Source of the DNA: Variovorax sp. ZS18.2.2
Lineage (GTDB): Bacteria; Pseudomonadota; Gammaproteobacteria; Burkholderiales; Burkholderiaceae_C
DNA length: 64,000 bases
Reading direction: 5' to 3'
Assembly: GCF_024701975.1 (NCBI RefSeq)
Contig: NZ_JANLNM010000002.1
Coordinates: forward strand, 644,767 to 708,766
Shown here: piece by piece, positions 44,241-53,328 of the stretch
Position numbering within the stretch: the first letter of the stretch is position 1
Layout of the letters: each line of letters opens with the position of its first letter
Translations under genes and position numbers: made by a program
The notes under the pieces: generated by a model
Seen by the model: only the letters and a program-made list of their open reading frames with translations
Told to the model about the DNA's origin: nothing
Database searches by the model: none

Positions 44241-44351
44241 GTTTGTTCTCCATGTCGAGGGGACGGACGGCAAGACGCGCCCTGTCCCGGTGGCGAGGAG
44301 CTTAGTCCCGTACCGGACGGGCAACCTGAAGAGATGATGAACGCCGGGGCG

Positions 44352-44855
44352 TTACTGCTGCAGGCGGCCGTTGAGGTAGGGCTCGGGGTCGACGGCGGTG
44401 CCGTTCTTGCGGATCTCGAAATGCAGCTTCACGCGATCGGCGTCGCTGCGGCCCATCTCGGCGATCTTCTCGCCCTGGCGCACGACCGCGTTTTCCTTCA
44501 CGAGGATGGTCTGTGCGTGCGCGTAGGCGGTGAGGAAGGTCTCGTTGTGCTTGACGATGACCATGTTGCCGTAGGAGCGCAGTTCGCTGCCCACGTACAC
44601 CACGCGGCCATCGGCCGACGCGACGATCGGGTCGCCGAGGTTGCCCGCGATGTCCAGCCCCTTGTTGCGCACGCCGTCGAAGCGGGCGATGGTGGTGCCG
44701 CTCGCGGGACGGATGAAGAGCGCCTGTTTCGCCGGGGGCGGCGTGACGGTTTGGCCGGGCCGTGCCGGCGTCAGGGGCGTGGTGTCGCAGGCGGCGAGGG
44801 CGGCGGCAATCAGTGCTGCGGCACCGGTGCGGAAAAGAAAAGTCTGGATTTGCAT
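44352..44855 (-). CDS. Degenerate LytM (M23-fold) lipoprotein, NlpD-like
   Basis: This 167-residue protein has a lipobox AALAAC (Cys23), a short linker and a LytM domain. The metal ligands are altered: the first His position is Asn64 in RNKGLDIAG, and the HxH motif reads KLHFEIR with only the second His. Loss of these ligands is what marks the NlpD/EnvC amidase activators, so a non-hydrolytic role at the septum or envelope is likely. The usual NlpD LysM domain is missing. The internal ATG starts the signal peptide. Confidence 0.82.
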   Translation of the reverse strand: MQIQTFLFRTGAAALIAAALAACDTTPLTPARPGQTVTPPPAKQALFIRPASGTTIARFDGVRNKGLDIAGNLGDPIVASADGRVVYVGSELRSYGNMVIVKHNETFLTAYAHAQTILVKENAVVRQGEKIAEMGRSDADRVKLHFEIRKNGTAVDPEPYLNGRLQQ

Positions 44856-44980
44856 GGCGCTGTTGGAACGGGTTCGTTGCGGAGGGTTCCTGCGGTCTGG
44901 CACGCCGGGCGCGCCATGCGGACGATGCTAGCAAACTCGTGCGCACCTTCCGGAAGAGCGGAATGCGCGAAGGGCTATCG

Positions 44981-45469
44981 TTACTTCAGCGGGATCGGCG
45001 TGCCGCGATCGATGGGCACCGCGGTCACGCTGTTCTTCGGCGAGCCGTCGATCAGCAAGTCCGAGTAGGTGAGGTAGACCAGCGTGTTGCGCTTGGCATC
45101 GACCATGCGCACCACGCGCAGGCGCTTGAAGAGCACCGAGAGCCGCTCGCTGTACACCTCCTCGCGCTTGGGCAGCGGCTGCGTGATGCTGACCGGCCCG
45201 ACCTGGCGGCAGGCGATGGAGGCTTCGGCCTTGTCCTCGGCCACGCCGAAGGCGCCGGCAATGCCGCCGGTCTTGGCGCGCGAGACATAGCAGGTCACGC
45301 CGTTGACCTTGGGGTCGTCGTAGGCCTCGATCACGATCTTGTGGTCGGGGCCGATGAGCTTGAAGGCGGTGTCGACTTCGCCCACTGTCTCCGCCTTGGC
45401 CGCAGAAGCCGCCAGCGCAAAACCGAGGCTGGCGCTGCAGAGAAGGGTGGCGCGGAGTGTCTTGTTCAT
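44981..45469 (-). CDS. creA: CreA family exported protein
   Basis: This 162-residue protein has a Sec signal (cleavage near AKA) followed by EVDTAFKLIGPDHKIVIEAYDDP and VNGVTCYVSRAKTGG, features of the conserved CreA family. It includes ISITQPLP-like and YLTYSDLLIDGSPKNS segments. It is periplasmic and its biochemical role is unknown even in E. coli. It is the third gene of a FAH-Nudix-CreA string with gaps of 14 and 8 bases. Confidence 0.88.
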   Translation of the reverse strand: MNKTLRATLLCSASLGFALAASAAKAETVGEVDTAFKLIGPDHKIVIEAYDDPKVNGVTCYVSRAKTGGIAGAFGVAEDKAEASIACRQVGPVSITQPLPKREEVYSERLSVLFKRLRVVRMVDAKRNTLVYLTYSDLLIDGSPKNSVTAVPIDRGTPIPLK

Positions 45470-45477
45470 GAGGTTCG

Positions 45478-46029
45478 TCAAACGATGCTGAGTTCGTGCA
45501 CGCGGTCGAAGCTGCCGCGGCGGCGGTCTTCGAAGAAGTGCTCCAGGGTTTCGCGCACGGTGCGAAAGGCGATCTCGTCCCAGGGAATCTCTTCCTCGGT
45601 GAAGAGCTTCGCTTCGATGGTCTCGTGGCCGGGATCGAACTTGTCGTCCAGCAGCCGGGCGCGATAGAACAGGTGCACCTGCCCCACGCGTACCACGCTG
45701 ATCACCGAGAACAGGCCCTGCATCTCGAAGTTCGCACCGGCCTCTTCGTCGGTCTCGCGGGCTGCCCCTTGGGCGGTCGTTTCCTCGAGTTCCATGAAGC
45801 CCGCGGGCAGCGTCCACTTGCCCCAGCGCGGCTCGATGTTGCGCTTGCACAGCAGCACCTTGTCGCCCAGGACCGGGATGGTGCCCACCACGTTCAGCGG
45901 GTTCTCGTAGTGGATCGTGTGGCAGGCCGGGCAGACGGCGCGCGGCTTGGTGTCGCCGTCGTCCGGGATGCGGTAGACCACCGCGGTGCCGCAGTTCTTG
46001 CAGTGCTTGATGGGGACGCGCAGGAGCAT
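45478..46029 (-). CDS. Nudix hydrolase with N-terminal zinc ribbon
   Basis: This 183-residue protein has a CxxC...CxxC zinc ribbon (CKNCG, CPACH) near residues 10-40, then a Nudix box G-x5-E-x7-RE-x2-EE-x-G beginning at GFMELEE. The arrangement resembles NADH pyrophosphatase-type and related bacterial Nudix enzymes. The substrate, a nucleoside diphosphate derivative, cannot be specified. Confidence 0.9.
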   Translation of the reverse strand: MLLRVPIKHCKNCGTAVVYRIPDDGDTKPRAVCPACHTIHYENPLNVVGTIPVLGDKVLLCKRNIEPRWGKWTLPAGFMELEETTAQGAARETDEEAGANFEMQGLFSVISVVRVGQVHLFYRARLLDDKFDPGHETIEAKLFTEEEIPWDEIAFRTVRETLEHFFEDRRRGSFDRVHELSIV

Positions 46030-46043
46030 GGGCGGTGCCGTCT

Positions 46044-46745
46044 TCAGGCGATCTTGACAGTTAGGGTCGGCAGGCCGGCGACCTTGCCCACGAGCGTGTC
46101 GCCCGAGACCACGGCCGCCACGCCTTCGGGCGTGCCGCTGTAGATCAGGTCGCCGGGTTGCAACTCCCAGGCAGCCGACAGGTGCTCGATGGTTTCGGCC
46201 ACGTTCCAGATCAGCTTGCTCACGGTGCTGCGCTGGCGGTCGGTGCCGTTCACCTGCAGCGAGATCTCGGCGTTCTCGGCATCGCCGGCCGCAGCCACCG
46301 GCACGATCGGGCCGATGGGCGCGCTCTGCTCGAAGCCCTTGCCGATGTCCCAGGGGCGGCCCTGCTTCTTCATCTCGCCCTGCAGGTCGCGGCGCGTCAT
46401 GTCCAGGCCGACCGCGTAGCCGTAGATGTGCTTGTGCGCATCGGCGGCCAAGATGTTCTTTCCGCCCGTGCCGATGGCGACGACGAGTTCGATCTCGTGG
46501 TGCAGGTTCTTGGTGAGCGAGGGGTAGGCCATGGTGCCGGTCTGGCCTTCGTCGACCACCACCAGCGCGTCGGTGGGCTTCATGAAGAAGAAGGGCGGTT
46601 CGCGGCCGGTGAACCCCATTTCCTTGGCGTGATCTTCGTAGTTGCGGCCCACGCAGTAGATGCGGTGCACCGGAAAGCGGGCGGGCTGTCCGGCCACCGG
46701 AACCGAAACGGTGGCGGGCGGGGCGAAAACAAACTCGGAAGCCAT
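46044..46745 (-). CDS. FAH-family hydrolase, probable fumarylpyruvate hydrolase
   Basis: This 233-residue protein shows the fumarylacetoacetase C-terminal fold: RIYCVGRNYEDHAKEMG near residue 28, the metal-ligand segment LHHEIELVV, GYAVGLDMTRRDLQ and GDLIYSGTPEGV. The length and N-terminus fit the gentisate-pathway fumarylpyruvate hydrolase. A MaiA/NagL-type isomerase gene lies 1.1 kb away, which would supply its substrate. No gentisate dioxygenase is in the window. Confidence 0.85.
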   Translation of the reverse strand: MASEFVFAPPATVSVPVAGQPARFPVHRIYCVGRNYEDHAKEMGFTGREPPFFFMKPTDALVVVDEGQTGTMAYPSLTKNLHHEIELVVAIGTGGKNILAADAHKHIYGYAVGLDMTRRDLQGEMKKQGRPWDIGKGFEQSAPIGPIVPVAAAGDAENAEISLQVNGTDRQRSTVSKLIWNVAETIEHLSAAWELQPGDLIYSGTPEGVAAVVSGDTLVGKVAGLPTLTVKIA

Positions 46746-46903
46746 TGCGAGGTGTCCTTTTTCAGCGAAACGGGAGGGGAGACCGGCAGTGTGCCAGAGG
46801 CAGGGCGCGGTTGCCGGAGCGCCGGACCGGGGATTTTCGGGCGGCTCACAATAGGCGCCCTGCGTTTCCCTTGCGCTGTTTCCCCGATTTTCTCCGCCAC
46901 ACC

Positions 46904-47812
46904 ATGCCCATCCGAATCGGCAAAGCCGGCAAAGCCACTGCCTTCAACGAACTCGGCCGCCGGCGCAACGAGGAGGGCGACCAGGACGGCGCCCTGGAGG
47001 CCTACGCCCAGGCGAGCGCCATCCATCCCGGCTGGTCGGTGCCCTGGTACAACACCGGCCTCATCCACAAGTACCGCGGCGAATGGGCCGCATCGCTGCA
47101 GGCGAACGCGCGGGCCGTGCAATGCAAGTCGGACAACCAGGGCGCGCTGTGGAACCTGGGCATCGCCGCCACCGCGCTCGGCGACTGGGCGACGGCGCGA
47201 CGCGCCTGGCAGCAGTACGGCATCCGGGTCCCCGATGGCGACGGGCCGGTCGATTTCTTCATCGGCCTCACGCCGATCCGCGTGCATGGCGACGAGGCCA
47301 GCGACATCGTCTGGTCGGACCGCATCGACCCGGCGCGCGCCATCCTGCGCAACGTGCCCACGCCCGCCTGTGGCCACCGCTACGGCGACCTGGTGCTGCA
47401 CGACGGCGCGGCCAACGGCTATCGCAAGCGTGGCGAGCGAGATGTGCCGGTGTTCGATGCGCTGGAACTCATCGCACCCTCGGACTATTCGACCTACGAG
47501 GTCTCGATCGACGATGCGAAAGAAGAGGACATCGGCGCGCTCATCCAGCGCTTCGAAGCCGCCGGTTCCGCCGCCGAGAACTGGACCACCAGCATCCAGG
47601 TGCTCTGCAAGGCCTGCTCCGAAGGCCGGCCCGACGGCCAGCACAACCATGCGCCCGGCGAGCCGCCCGAGGCCTTCGGGCCGTGGCACGTCGGCATTGC
47701 CGCGCGCGAGGAGGCGGACGTGCGCCGCATCCTGGACGAATGGCACCAACTCACACCGAAGGCCGGGCTGCGCGACTTGCGTTGCGTGCTGCAGGCCACC
47801 CCGCGTTCATAG
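46904..47812 (+). CDS. Tetratricopeptide-repeat protein
   Basis: This 302-residue protein has an N-terminal series of about three TPR units (residues 10-110: FNELGRRRNEEGDQDGALEA, WYNTGLIHKYRGEW, WNLGIAATALGDW). They are followed by a roughly 190-residue C-terminal domain with CKACSEG and HVGIAAREEADV that I do not recognise. No export signal is seen. It sits between the divergent FAH gene and maiA. Confidence 0.82.
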   Translation: MPIRIGKAGKATAFNELGRRRNEEGDQDGALEAYAQASAIHPGWSVPWYNTGLIHKYRGEWAASLQANARAVQCKSDNQGALWNLGIAATALGDWATARRAWQQYGIRVPDGDGPVDFFIGLTPIRVHGDEASDIVWSDRIDPARAILRNVPTPACGHRYGDLVLHDGAANGYRKRGERDVPVFDALELIAPSDYSTYEVSIDDAKEEDIGALIQRFEAAGSAAENWTTSIQVLCKACSEGRPDGQHNHAPGEPPEAFGPWHVGIAAREEADVRRILDEWHQLTPKAGLRDLRCVLQATPRS

Positions 47813-47842
47813 CGTCCCGGTGAGCGCTATCCTTGGAAAATC

Positions 47843-48481
47843 ATGAAGCTGCATAACTATTTCCGCTCCTCCTCCTCGTTCCGCGTGCGCATTGCCCTCA
47901 GCCTGAAGGGCCTCGACTACGAGTACGTTCCCGTGCACATCGCGCGCGGCGATCACCGCACCGGTCCGTACGCCACCATCTCGGCCGACAAGCTCGTGCC
48001 GTTGCTCGAAGACGAAGGCGAGCGCTTCTCGCAATCGATGGCCATCATCGAATACCTCGACGAGACGCACCCCGAGCCGCCGCTGCTGCCGAGCGACCCG
48101 GTAGGCCGTGCCCACGTGCGCGCGCTGGCGCAATCGATCGCCTGCGAGATCCATCCGCTCAACAACCTGCGCGTGCTCAAGTACCTCGTGAAGAACCTGA
48201 AGCTCGACGACGAAGCCAAGAACGCCTGGTACCGCCACTGGGTGCGCGACGGCATGGAGGCCTTCGAGCGCCAGCTCGCGCTGCATCCGGGCAGCACTTT
48301 CTGCTACGGCAACACACCGACGCTGGCCGATTGCTGCCTGGTGCCGCAGGTCTTCAACGGCCGCCGCTTCGACTGCGACTTCAGCGGCCTGCCGCGCAGC
48401 ATGGCCGCCTTCGACGCCTGCATGCAGCTGGAGGCCTTCCAGCGCGCGCAGCCTTCGCAAGCACCCGACGCGGAAGCCTGA
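47843..48481 (+). CDS. maiA: Maleylacetoacetate/maleylpyruvate isomerase (zeta-class GST)
   Basis: This 212-residue zeta-class glutathione transferase has the active-site SSSSFRVRIAL near residue 9, the SQSMAIIEYLDE glutathione-binding loop and CEIHPLNNLRVL. It isomerises maleylacetoacetate or maleylpyruvate to the fumaryl form using glutathione. The nearby fumarylpyruvate-hydrolase-like FAH favours a gentisate-type pathway. pgeF follows directly. Confidence 0.9.
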   Translation: MKLHNYFRSSSSFRVRIALSLKGLDYEYVPVHIARGDHRTGPYATISADKLVPLLEDEGERFSQSMAIIEYLDETHPEPPLLPSDPVGRAHVRALAQSIACEIHPLNNLRVLKYLVKNLKLDDEAKNAWYRHWVRDGMEAFERQLALHPGSTFCYGNTPTLADCCLVPQVFNGRRFDCDFSGLPRSMAAFDACMQLEAFQRAQPSQAPDAEA

Positions 48482-48483
48482 GA

Positions 48484-49278
48484 TTGAACGCCGCCGTCAT
48501 CGATCCGCGCTGGCTCGTGCCGGACTGGCCCGCACCGTCGAACGTGCGGGCCGTGTGCACCACGCGCGATGGCGGCGTTTCGCACGGCCGCTACGAGAGC
48601 CTGAACCTCGGCGATCACGTGGGTGACCTGGCGGCCGATGTCGCAGAGAACCGCCGTCGTCTCGGGCAAGCGATTGCCGCGCGGCCGGTCTTCCTGCAGC
48701 AGGTGCACGGCACGGGCGTCGTGACGCTCGATGCCGAATCGGCGCTCGTGCGCGATGCCGTGGTGGCCGATGCCTGCAATGCCACGGCGGTCGGGCTGGC
48801 CTGCACCATCATGGTTGCGGACTGCTTGCCCGTGCTCTTCACCGACGAATCGGGCCAAAGGGTGGCTGCCGCGCACGCGGGCTGGCGCGGTCTTGCCGGC
48901 GGCGTGCTCGAGGAGGCGGCCCGCTGCTTCGCGTCCGAGCCGCAGGCGGGACCCGCGCATGGCGCCAGCACGGTCATCGCATGGCTCGGCCCGTGTATCG
49001 GTCCGAAGGCCTTCGAAGTCGGTGCAGAGGTGAAAGCGGCTTTCGAGGCACATGCGCCCGAAGCTGCAAACTGTTTCAAGCCTGCGGGCGCACCCGGCAA
49101 ATGGCTGGCGGACCTGCCCGCCCTTGCGCGTCAGCGGCTGCGGGCCGCGGGTGTCGATGCGGTGTATGGCAATGACGGTGGCGATGAGTGGTGCACTGTC
49201 AGCAATCCGTCACGTTTCTTTTCGCACCGGCGGGACGGCGTCAGCGGGCGCTTCGCCGCGCTGGTCTGGAAGGCCTGA
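48484..49278 (+). CDS. pgeF: Peptidoglycan editing factor / purine nucleoside phosphorylase (laccase-domain, YfiH)
   Basis: This 264-residue multicopper-polyphenol-oxidase-fold protein has the zinc ligands in QQVHGTGV, VADCLPVLF and AAHAGWRG. The TTG start is chosen because GGAAG lies seven bases upstream and no in-frame ATG is close. Characterised homologues act as purine nucleoside phosphorylase/adenosine deaminase or remove misincorporated Ser from peptidoglycan precursors. The last 69 bases overlap the end of the convergent membrane-protein gene. Confidence 0.9.
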   Translation: MNAAVIDPRWLVPDWPAPSNVRAVCTTRDGGVSHGRYESLNLGDHVGDLAADVAENRRRLGQAIAARPVFLQQVHGTGVVTLDAESALVRDAVVADACNATAVGLACTIMVADCLPVLFTDESGQRVAAAHAGWRGLAGGVLEEAARCFASEPQAGPAHGASTVIAWLGPCIGPKAFEVGAEVKAAFEAHAPEAANCFKPAGAPGKWLADLPALARQRLRAAGVDAVYGNDGGDEWCTVSNPSRFFSHRRDGVSGRFAALVWKA

Positions 49279-49608
49279 GTCTTCCGGTTCTTTTGTCGCT
49301 GCTTCCGCGGCGGCGCGGCGTGCCGCTTCCTGCGCTTCGGCCTCGCGCTGCTTGATCGCGCGGCGCCGCCCCGGCGTTCCCATCAGGTAAACCACCAGTG
49401 CCACGGGCGCCAATCCGTACAAAAGAAATGTGAAGATGGCACCCAGCACGGTACCCGTGGTGTTGGTGGCCTCGGCCACCGCCATCATCACGACGACGTA
49501 GAGCCAGCCGATCACGACCAGATGAATGAACACGAGAGGTTTCAGTCGGTAAGAGGAAAGAGCGGCGTTGTCGGTGCCGTGCGAATGCAGGATACTCAAA
49601 ACACGCAC
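49210..49608 (-). CDS. Small inner-membrane protein, uncharacterised
   Basis: This 132-residue protein from a GTG start has two hydrophobic helices (LVFIHLVVIGWLYVVVMMAV, and TVLGAIFTFLLYGLAPVALVVYLMG split by a short loop). A charged Ala/Arg/Glu-rich helix follows (RRRAIKQREAEAQEAARR) and then a disordered tail. The C-terminal 23 codons are antisense to pgeF. The start is not certain. No function is known. Confidence 0.7.
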   Translation of the reverse strand: MRVLSILHSHGTDNAALSSYRLKPLVFIHLVVIGWLYVVVMMAVAEATNTTGTVLGAIFTFLLYGLAPVALVVYLMGTPGRRRAIKQREAEAQEAARRAAAEAATKEPEDSGLPDQRGEAPADAVPPVRKET

Positions 49609-49643
49609 CCATCCGGATTCGACTCAGGCGAGGACCAGGAGAC

Positions 49644-51416
49644 ATGATGAAGCAACAAGCGACGGGGGCGGATGCATTCGCGCCCTTTCAGCAGGCACTT
49701 TCAGAGGGATGGACCCAGGCGCTGGCATCGTTCCAGCAGTCCGCCGCGAAGGGGGCCTCGGCCTTCGATGTCGGCGGCAGTCCCCTGTGGCAGATGCCGC
49801 AAATGCCGCAGATGCCGGGGGGTGCAAAGATGCCCGATCTGCCGAAGATCGCCATCGACCCCCAGAAGCTCCAGTCCATCCAGCAGCAGTACGTCGCGGA
49901 AGCCACCGCGCTCTGGGGCCAGGGTTTCCAGGCGAAGCCCGAAGGCGACAAGCGCTTCGCCTCCGATGCATGGGGCAGCAACCCGCTCGCAGCCTTCTCG
50001 GCGGCCGTGTACCTGCTCAACGGCCGTACGATGCTGAACATGGCCGAGGCCATCGATGCCGACGAAAAGACCAAGGCGCGCCTGCGCTTCGCGGTCGAGC
50101 AATGGATGGCCGCTTCTTCTCCCAGCAACTCGCTGGCCTTCAATGCCGAGGCCCAGAAGAAGGCCATCGACTCGCAGGGCGAGAGCATCGCCAAGGGCAT
50201 CCAGAACCTGCTCAACGACGTGAAGCAAGGGCACCTGAGCATGACCGACGAGAGCGCCTTCGAAGTGGGGCGCAACGTGGCGACCACCGAGGGCGCGGTG
50301 GTGTTCGAGAACGAGTTCTTCCAGCTGCTCGAATACAAGCCGCTCACCGCCAAGGTGTACGAGCGGCCCTTCCTGCTGGTGCCGCCGTGCATCAACAAGT
50401 TCTACATCCTCGACCTGCAGCCCGAGAACTCGCTGATCCGCTATGCGAACGAGCAGGGCCATCGCGTGTTCGTGGTGAGCTGGCGCAACCCCGATGAATC
50501 ACTTGCCAAGGCCACCTGGGACGACTACATCGAGAACGCCGCGATCCAGGCGATCCACACGGTGCAGGACATCAGCGGGAGCAAGCAGATCAATGCGCTC
50601 GGCTTCTGCGTGGGCGGCACCATCCTGAGCACCGCGCTGGCCGTGCTCGCGGGGCGCGGCGAAAAGCCGGCCGCCTCGGTCACGCTGCTCACCACGTTTC
50701 TCGACTTCAGCGACACCGGCATCCTCGACATCTTCGTGGACGAGACGATGGTCGCGTACCGCGAAATGCAGCTGGGCAAGGGCGGCCTGCTGCCCGGCGG
50801 CGACCTGGCTTCCACCTTCAGCTTCCTGCGCCCCAACGACCTCGTGTGGAACTACGTGGTCGGCAATTACCTCAAGGGCGAAACACCGCCGCCCTTCGAC
50901 CTGCTTTACTGGAACAGCGACGCCACCAACCTGCCGGGTCCGTTCTACGCCTGGTACCTGCGCAACACTTATCACGAGAACAAGCTCGCCAAGCCCAATG
51001 CGCTCACGGTGTGCGGCCAGAAGATCGACCTCGGCAAGATCGACATCCCGGCCTACATCTACGGCTCGCGCGAAGACCACATCGTGCCCATCGGCGGCGC
51101 GTATGCGTCGACGCAACTGCTGCCGGGCAAGAAGCGCTTCGTCATGGGTGCCTCGGGCCACATCGCCGGCGTGATCAATCCGCCCGCCAAGAAAAAGCGC
51201 AGCCACTGGATCCGCGACGACGGCAAGTTTCCGAAGACACAGGCCGAATGGCTGACGGGGGCCGAGGAGCATCCCGGCAGCTGGTGGACCGACTGGGCAC
51301 AATGGCTCAAGGGCCACGCGGGCAAGCAGGTTGCCGCCCCCAAGACCTACGGCAACGGCAAGGCTTACAAGGCCATCGAGCCGGCACCGGGGCGCTACGT
51401 CAAGGCACGAGCTTGA
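49644..51416 (+). CDS. phaC: Class I poly(R)-hydroxyalkanoate synthase
   Basis: This 590-residue enzyme polymerises (R)-3-hydroxyacyl-CoA into PHA granules. The lipase-like box is GFCVGG with Cys322, with Asp478 (REDHIVP) and His506 (SGHIAGV) completing the triad. Length and N-terminal domain (residues 1-200) fit class I, so no PhaE partner is expected. ATGATG starts after ACCAGGAGAC. phaA follows 47 bases later; phaB and phaR are not in the window. Confidence 0.96.
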   Translation: MMKQQATGADAFAPFQQALSEGWTQALASFQQSAAKGASAFDVGGSPLWQMPQMPQMPGGAKMPDLPKIAIDPQKLQSIQQQYVAEATALWGQGFQAKPEGDKRFASDAWGSNPLAAFSAAVYLLNGRTMLNMAEAIDADEKTKARLRFAVEQWMAASSPSNSLAFNAEAQKKAIDSQGESIAKGIQNLLNDVKQGHLSMTDESAFEVGRNVATTEGAVVFENEFFQLLEYKPLTAKVYERPFLLVPPCINKFYILDLQPENSLIRYANEQGHRVFVVSWRNPDESLAKATWDDYIENAAIQAIHTVQDISGSKQINALGFCVGGTILSTALAVLAGRGEKPAASVTLLTTFLDFSDTGILDIFVDETMVAYREMQLGKGGLLPGGDLASTFSFLRPNDLVWNYVVGNYLKGETPPPFDLLYWNSDATNLPGPFYAWYLRNTYHENKLAKPNALTVCGQKIDLGKIDIPAYIYGSREDHIVPIGGAYASTQLLPGKKRFVMGASGHIAGVINPPAKKKRSHWIRDDGKFPKTQAEWLTGAEEHPGSWWTDWAQWLKGHAGKQVAAPKTYGNGKAYKAIEPAPGRYVKARA

Positions 51417-51463
51417 ACCGACCTGACAACCACGACTTCAACATCACTTCAACGGAGAACCTC

Positions 51464-52642
51464 ATGGAAGACATCGTCATCGTTTCGGCTGCACGCACTG
51501 CGGTCGGCAAGTTCGGCGGCTCGCTCGCCGGCATTGCTGCCACCGAGCTGGGGGCCCTGGTCATCAAGGAAGTGATCGCGCGCGCCAACCTCACGGCCGA
51601 GCAGGTCGGCGAGGCCATCATGGGCCAGGTGCTGGCGGCCGGTGCCGGCCAGAACCCCGCGCGCCAAGCGTGGCTCAAGAGCGGCGGCGCCAAGGAAACC
51701 CCGGCGCTCACCATCAACGCCGTGTGCGGCTCGGGCCTGAAGGCCGTGATGCTGGCCGCGCAGGCCGTGGCCACGGGCGACAGCGAGATCGTCATCGCCG
51801 GCGGCCAGGAGAACATGAGCGCCGCACCGCACGTGCTGCCCAACTCGCGCAACGGCCAGCGCATGGGCGACTGGAAGCTGGTCGACACCATGATCGTGGA
51901 CGGCCTGTGGGACGTCTACAACCAGTACCACATGGGCATCACCGCCGAGAACGTCGCCAAGAAGTACGGCATCGACCGCGCCGCGCAGGACGAACTGGCG
52001 CTCGCCAGCCAGACCAAGGCGGCCGCCGCGCAGGATGCCGGCAAGTTCAAGGACGAGATCGTCGGCGTGAGCATTCCGCAGAAGAAGGGCGATCCGATCG
52101 TCTTCAGCCAGGACGAATTCATCAACCGCAAGACCAACGCCGAAGGTCTGGCCGGTCTCCGCCCCGCCTTCGACAAGGCCGGCGGCGTGACCGCGGGCAA
52201 TGCCTCGGGCCTGAACGACGGCGCTGCCGCCGTGATGGTGATGACGGCCAAGAAGGCCGCCGCGCTCGGCCTGAAGCCGCTCGGCCGCATCGCCAGCTAC
52301 GCCACCGCCGGCCTCGATCCGGCCATCATGGGCATGGGCCCGGTGCCCGCATCGACCAAGGCGCTGCAGCGCGCCGGCTGGAAGGCGGCCGACCTCGACC
52401 TGCTCGAGATCAACGAAGCCTTCGCCGCACAGGCCTGCGCGGTGAACCGCGAAATGGGCTGGGACGTGAACAAGGTCAACGTGAACGGCGGCGCGATCGC
52501 CATCGGCCACCCGATCGGCGCGTCGGGCTGCCGCATCCTGGTGACGCTGCTGCACGAAATGCAGCGCCAGAACGCCAAGAAGGGCATTGCCTCGCTGTGC
52601 ATCGGCGGCGGCATGGGCGTCGCGCTCACCATCGAGCGTTGA
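51464..52642 (+). CDS. phaA: Acetyl-CoA C-acetyltransferase (beta-ketothiolase)
   Basis: This 392-residue biosynthetic thiolase condenses two acetyl-CoA to acetoacetyl-CoA for PHB synthesis. The nucleophile Cys88 (NAVCGSG), His348 (AIGHPIGASG) and Cys378 (LCIGGGMG) are present. AACGGAGAACCTC precedes the ATG. It forms an operon with phaC. Confidence 0.96.
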   Translation: MEDIVIVSAARTAVGKFGGSLAGIAATELGALVIKEVIARANLTAEQVGEAIMGQVLAAGAGQNPARQAWLKSGGAKETPALTINAVCGSGLKAVMLAAQAVATGDSEIVIAGGQENMSAAPHVLPNSRNGQRMGDWKLVDTMIVDGLWDVYNQYHMGITAENVAKKYGIDRAAQDELALASQTKAAAAQDAGKFKDEIVGVSIPQKKGDPIVFSQDEFINRKTNAEGLAGLRPAFDKAGGVTAGNASGLNDGAAAVMVMTAKKAAALGLKPLGRIASYATAGLDPAIMGMGPVPASTKALQRAGWKAADLDLLEINEAFAAQACAVNREMGWDVNKVNVNGGAIAIGHPIGASGCRILVTLLHEMQRQNAKKGIASLCIGGGMGVALTIER

Positions 52643-52667
52643 TCGCCAAGGGCGCCGTCGTTGCCGC

Positions 52668-53300
52668 TCAGCGCGACATCGATGGCCGCCCGGCCATCGC
52701 CGCGCGCCAGCGCACGATCTCGGGGTGCTGTTCGCCGGGCTTGACCCGTACGACGCGCGCGAAGTCCACCGCCACCACGGCAGTGACGTCGGCCTGACTG
52801 AACCTGTCGGTGGCGACGAATTCGCGGCCGGCCAGCCGGTCGTTCAGCGTCTGGAAAAAGTGCTGCACCCGCGTCAGCCCGCGCTGCGCGAGTTCGGGAA
52901 TCTGGGCGTAGTTCATTGGGCCGGGCAGGGCCCGGTCGGCCATGGCGGGCGAGCTGTTGCGCAGCGCCTCGGCAATCGGCAGCAAACCCTCGAACTCGAT
53001 GCGCCAGTTCCAGCTGGCGATCTCCGCCTTTTCGATGGGCGTGCGGCCCAGCAGCGGCGGCTCGGGGTAGCGCGCTTCCAGCCAGGCCGCGATGGCGGCG
53101 TTGTCGGTCAGCAGGCCGTCTTCCTCGGTGTGCAGCGCCGGCACCGTGCACTGCGGATTGATCGCGCGGTAGGCGTCGCCCAATTGCTCACCACGAACCA
53201 GATCGACCTGCACCGTCTCGTGGGCAATGCCCTTCTCTGCAAGCAGGATGCGCGCGCGGCGCGGACTCGGCGCGGTGGCGCAGTCATAGAGAATGATCAT
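52668..53300 (-). CDS. Glutathione S-transferase family protein
   Basis: This 210-residue cytoplasmic GST has an N-terminal thioredoxin-like domain (YDCATAPSPRRARILLAEKG, INPQCTVPAL, the cis-Pro loop, and TDNAAIAAWLE) and a helical C-terminal domain. The active-site residue is probably Ser or Cys in the CATAPS segment. It diverges from the yghU-like gene, with overlapping promoters. The physiological substrate is unknown. Confidence 0.88.
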   Translation of the reverse strand: MIILYDCATAPSPRRARILLAEKGIAHETVQVDLVRGEQLGDAYRAINPQCTVPALHTEEDGLLTDNAAIAAWLEARYPEPPLLGRTPIEKAEIASWNWRIEFEGLLPIAEALRNSSPAMADRALPGPMNYAQIPELAQRGLTRVQHFFQTLNDRLAGREFVATDRFSQADVTAVVAVDFARVVRVKPGEQHPEIVRWRAAMAGRPSMSR

Positions 53301-53328
53301 CGTCTGTCCAACTCCCGGGATTCATTGC

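Noticed and set aside
44241..44324. ATG-initiated N-terminal extension of the small lipoprotein at 43980
   Set aside because: It would place 28 residues before the lipoprotein signal; the TTG start has a well-spaced GGAG.
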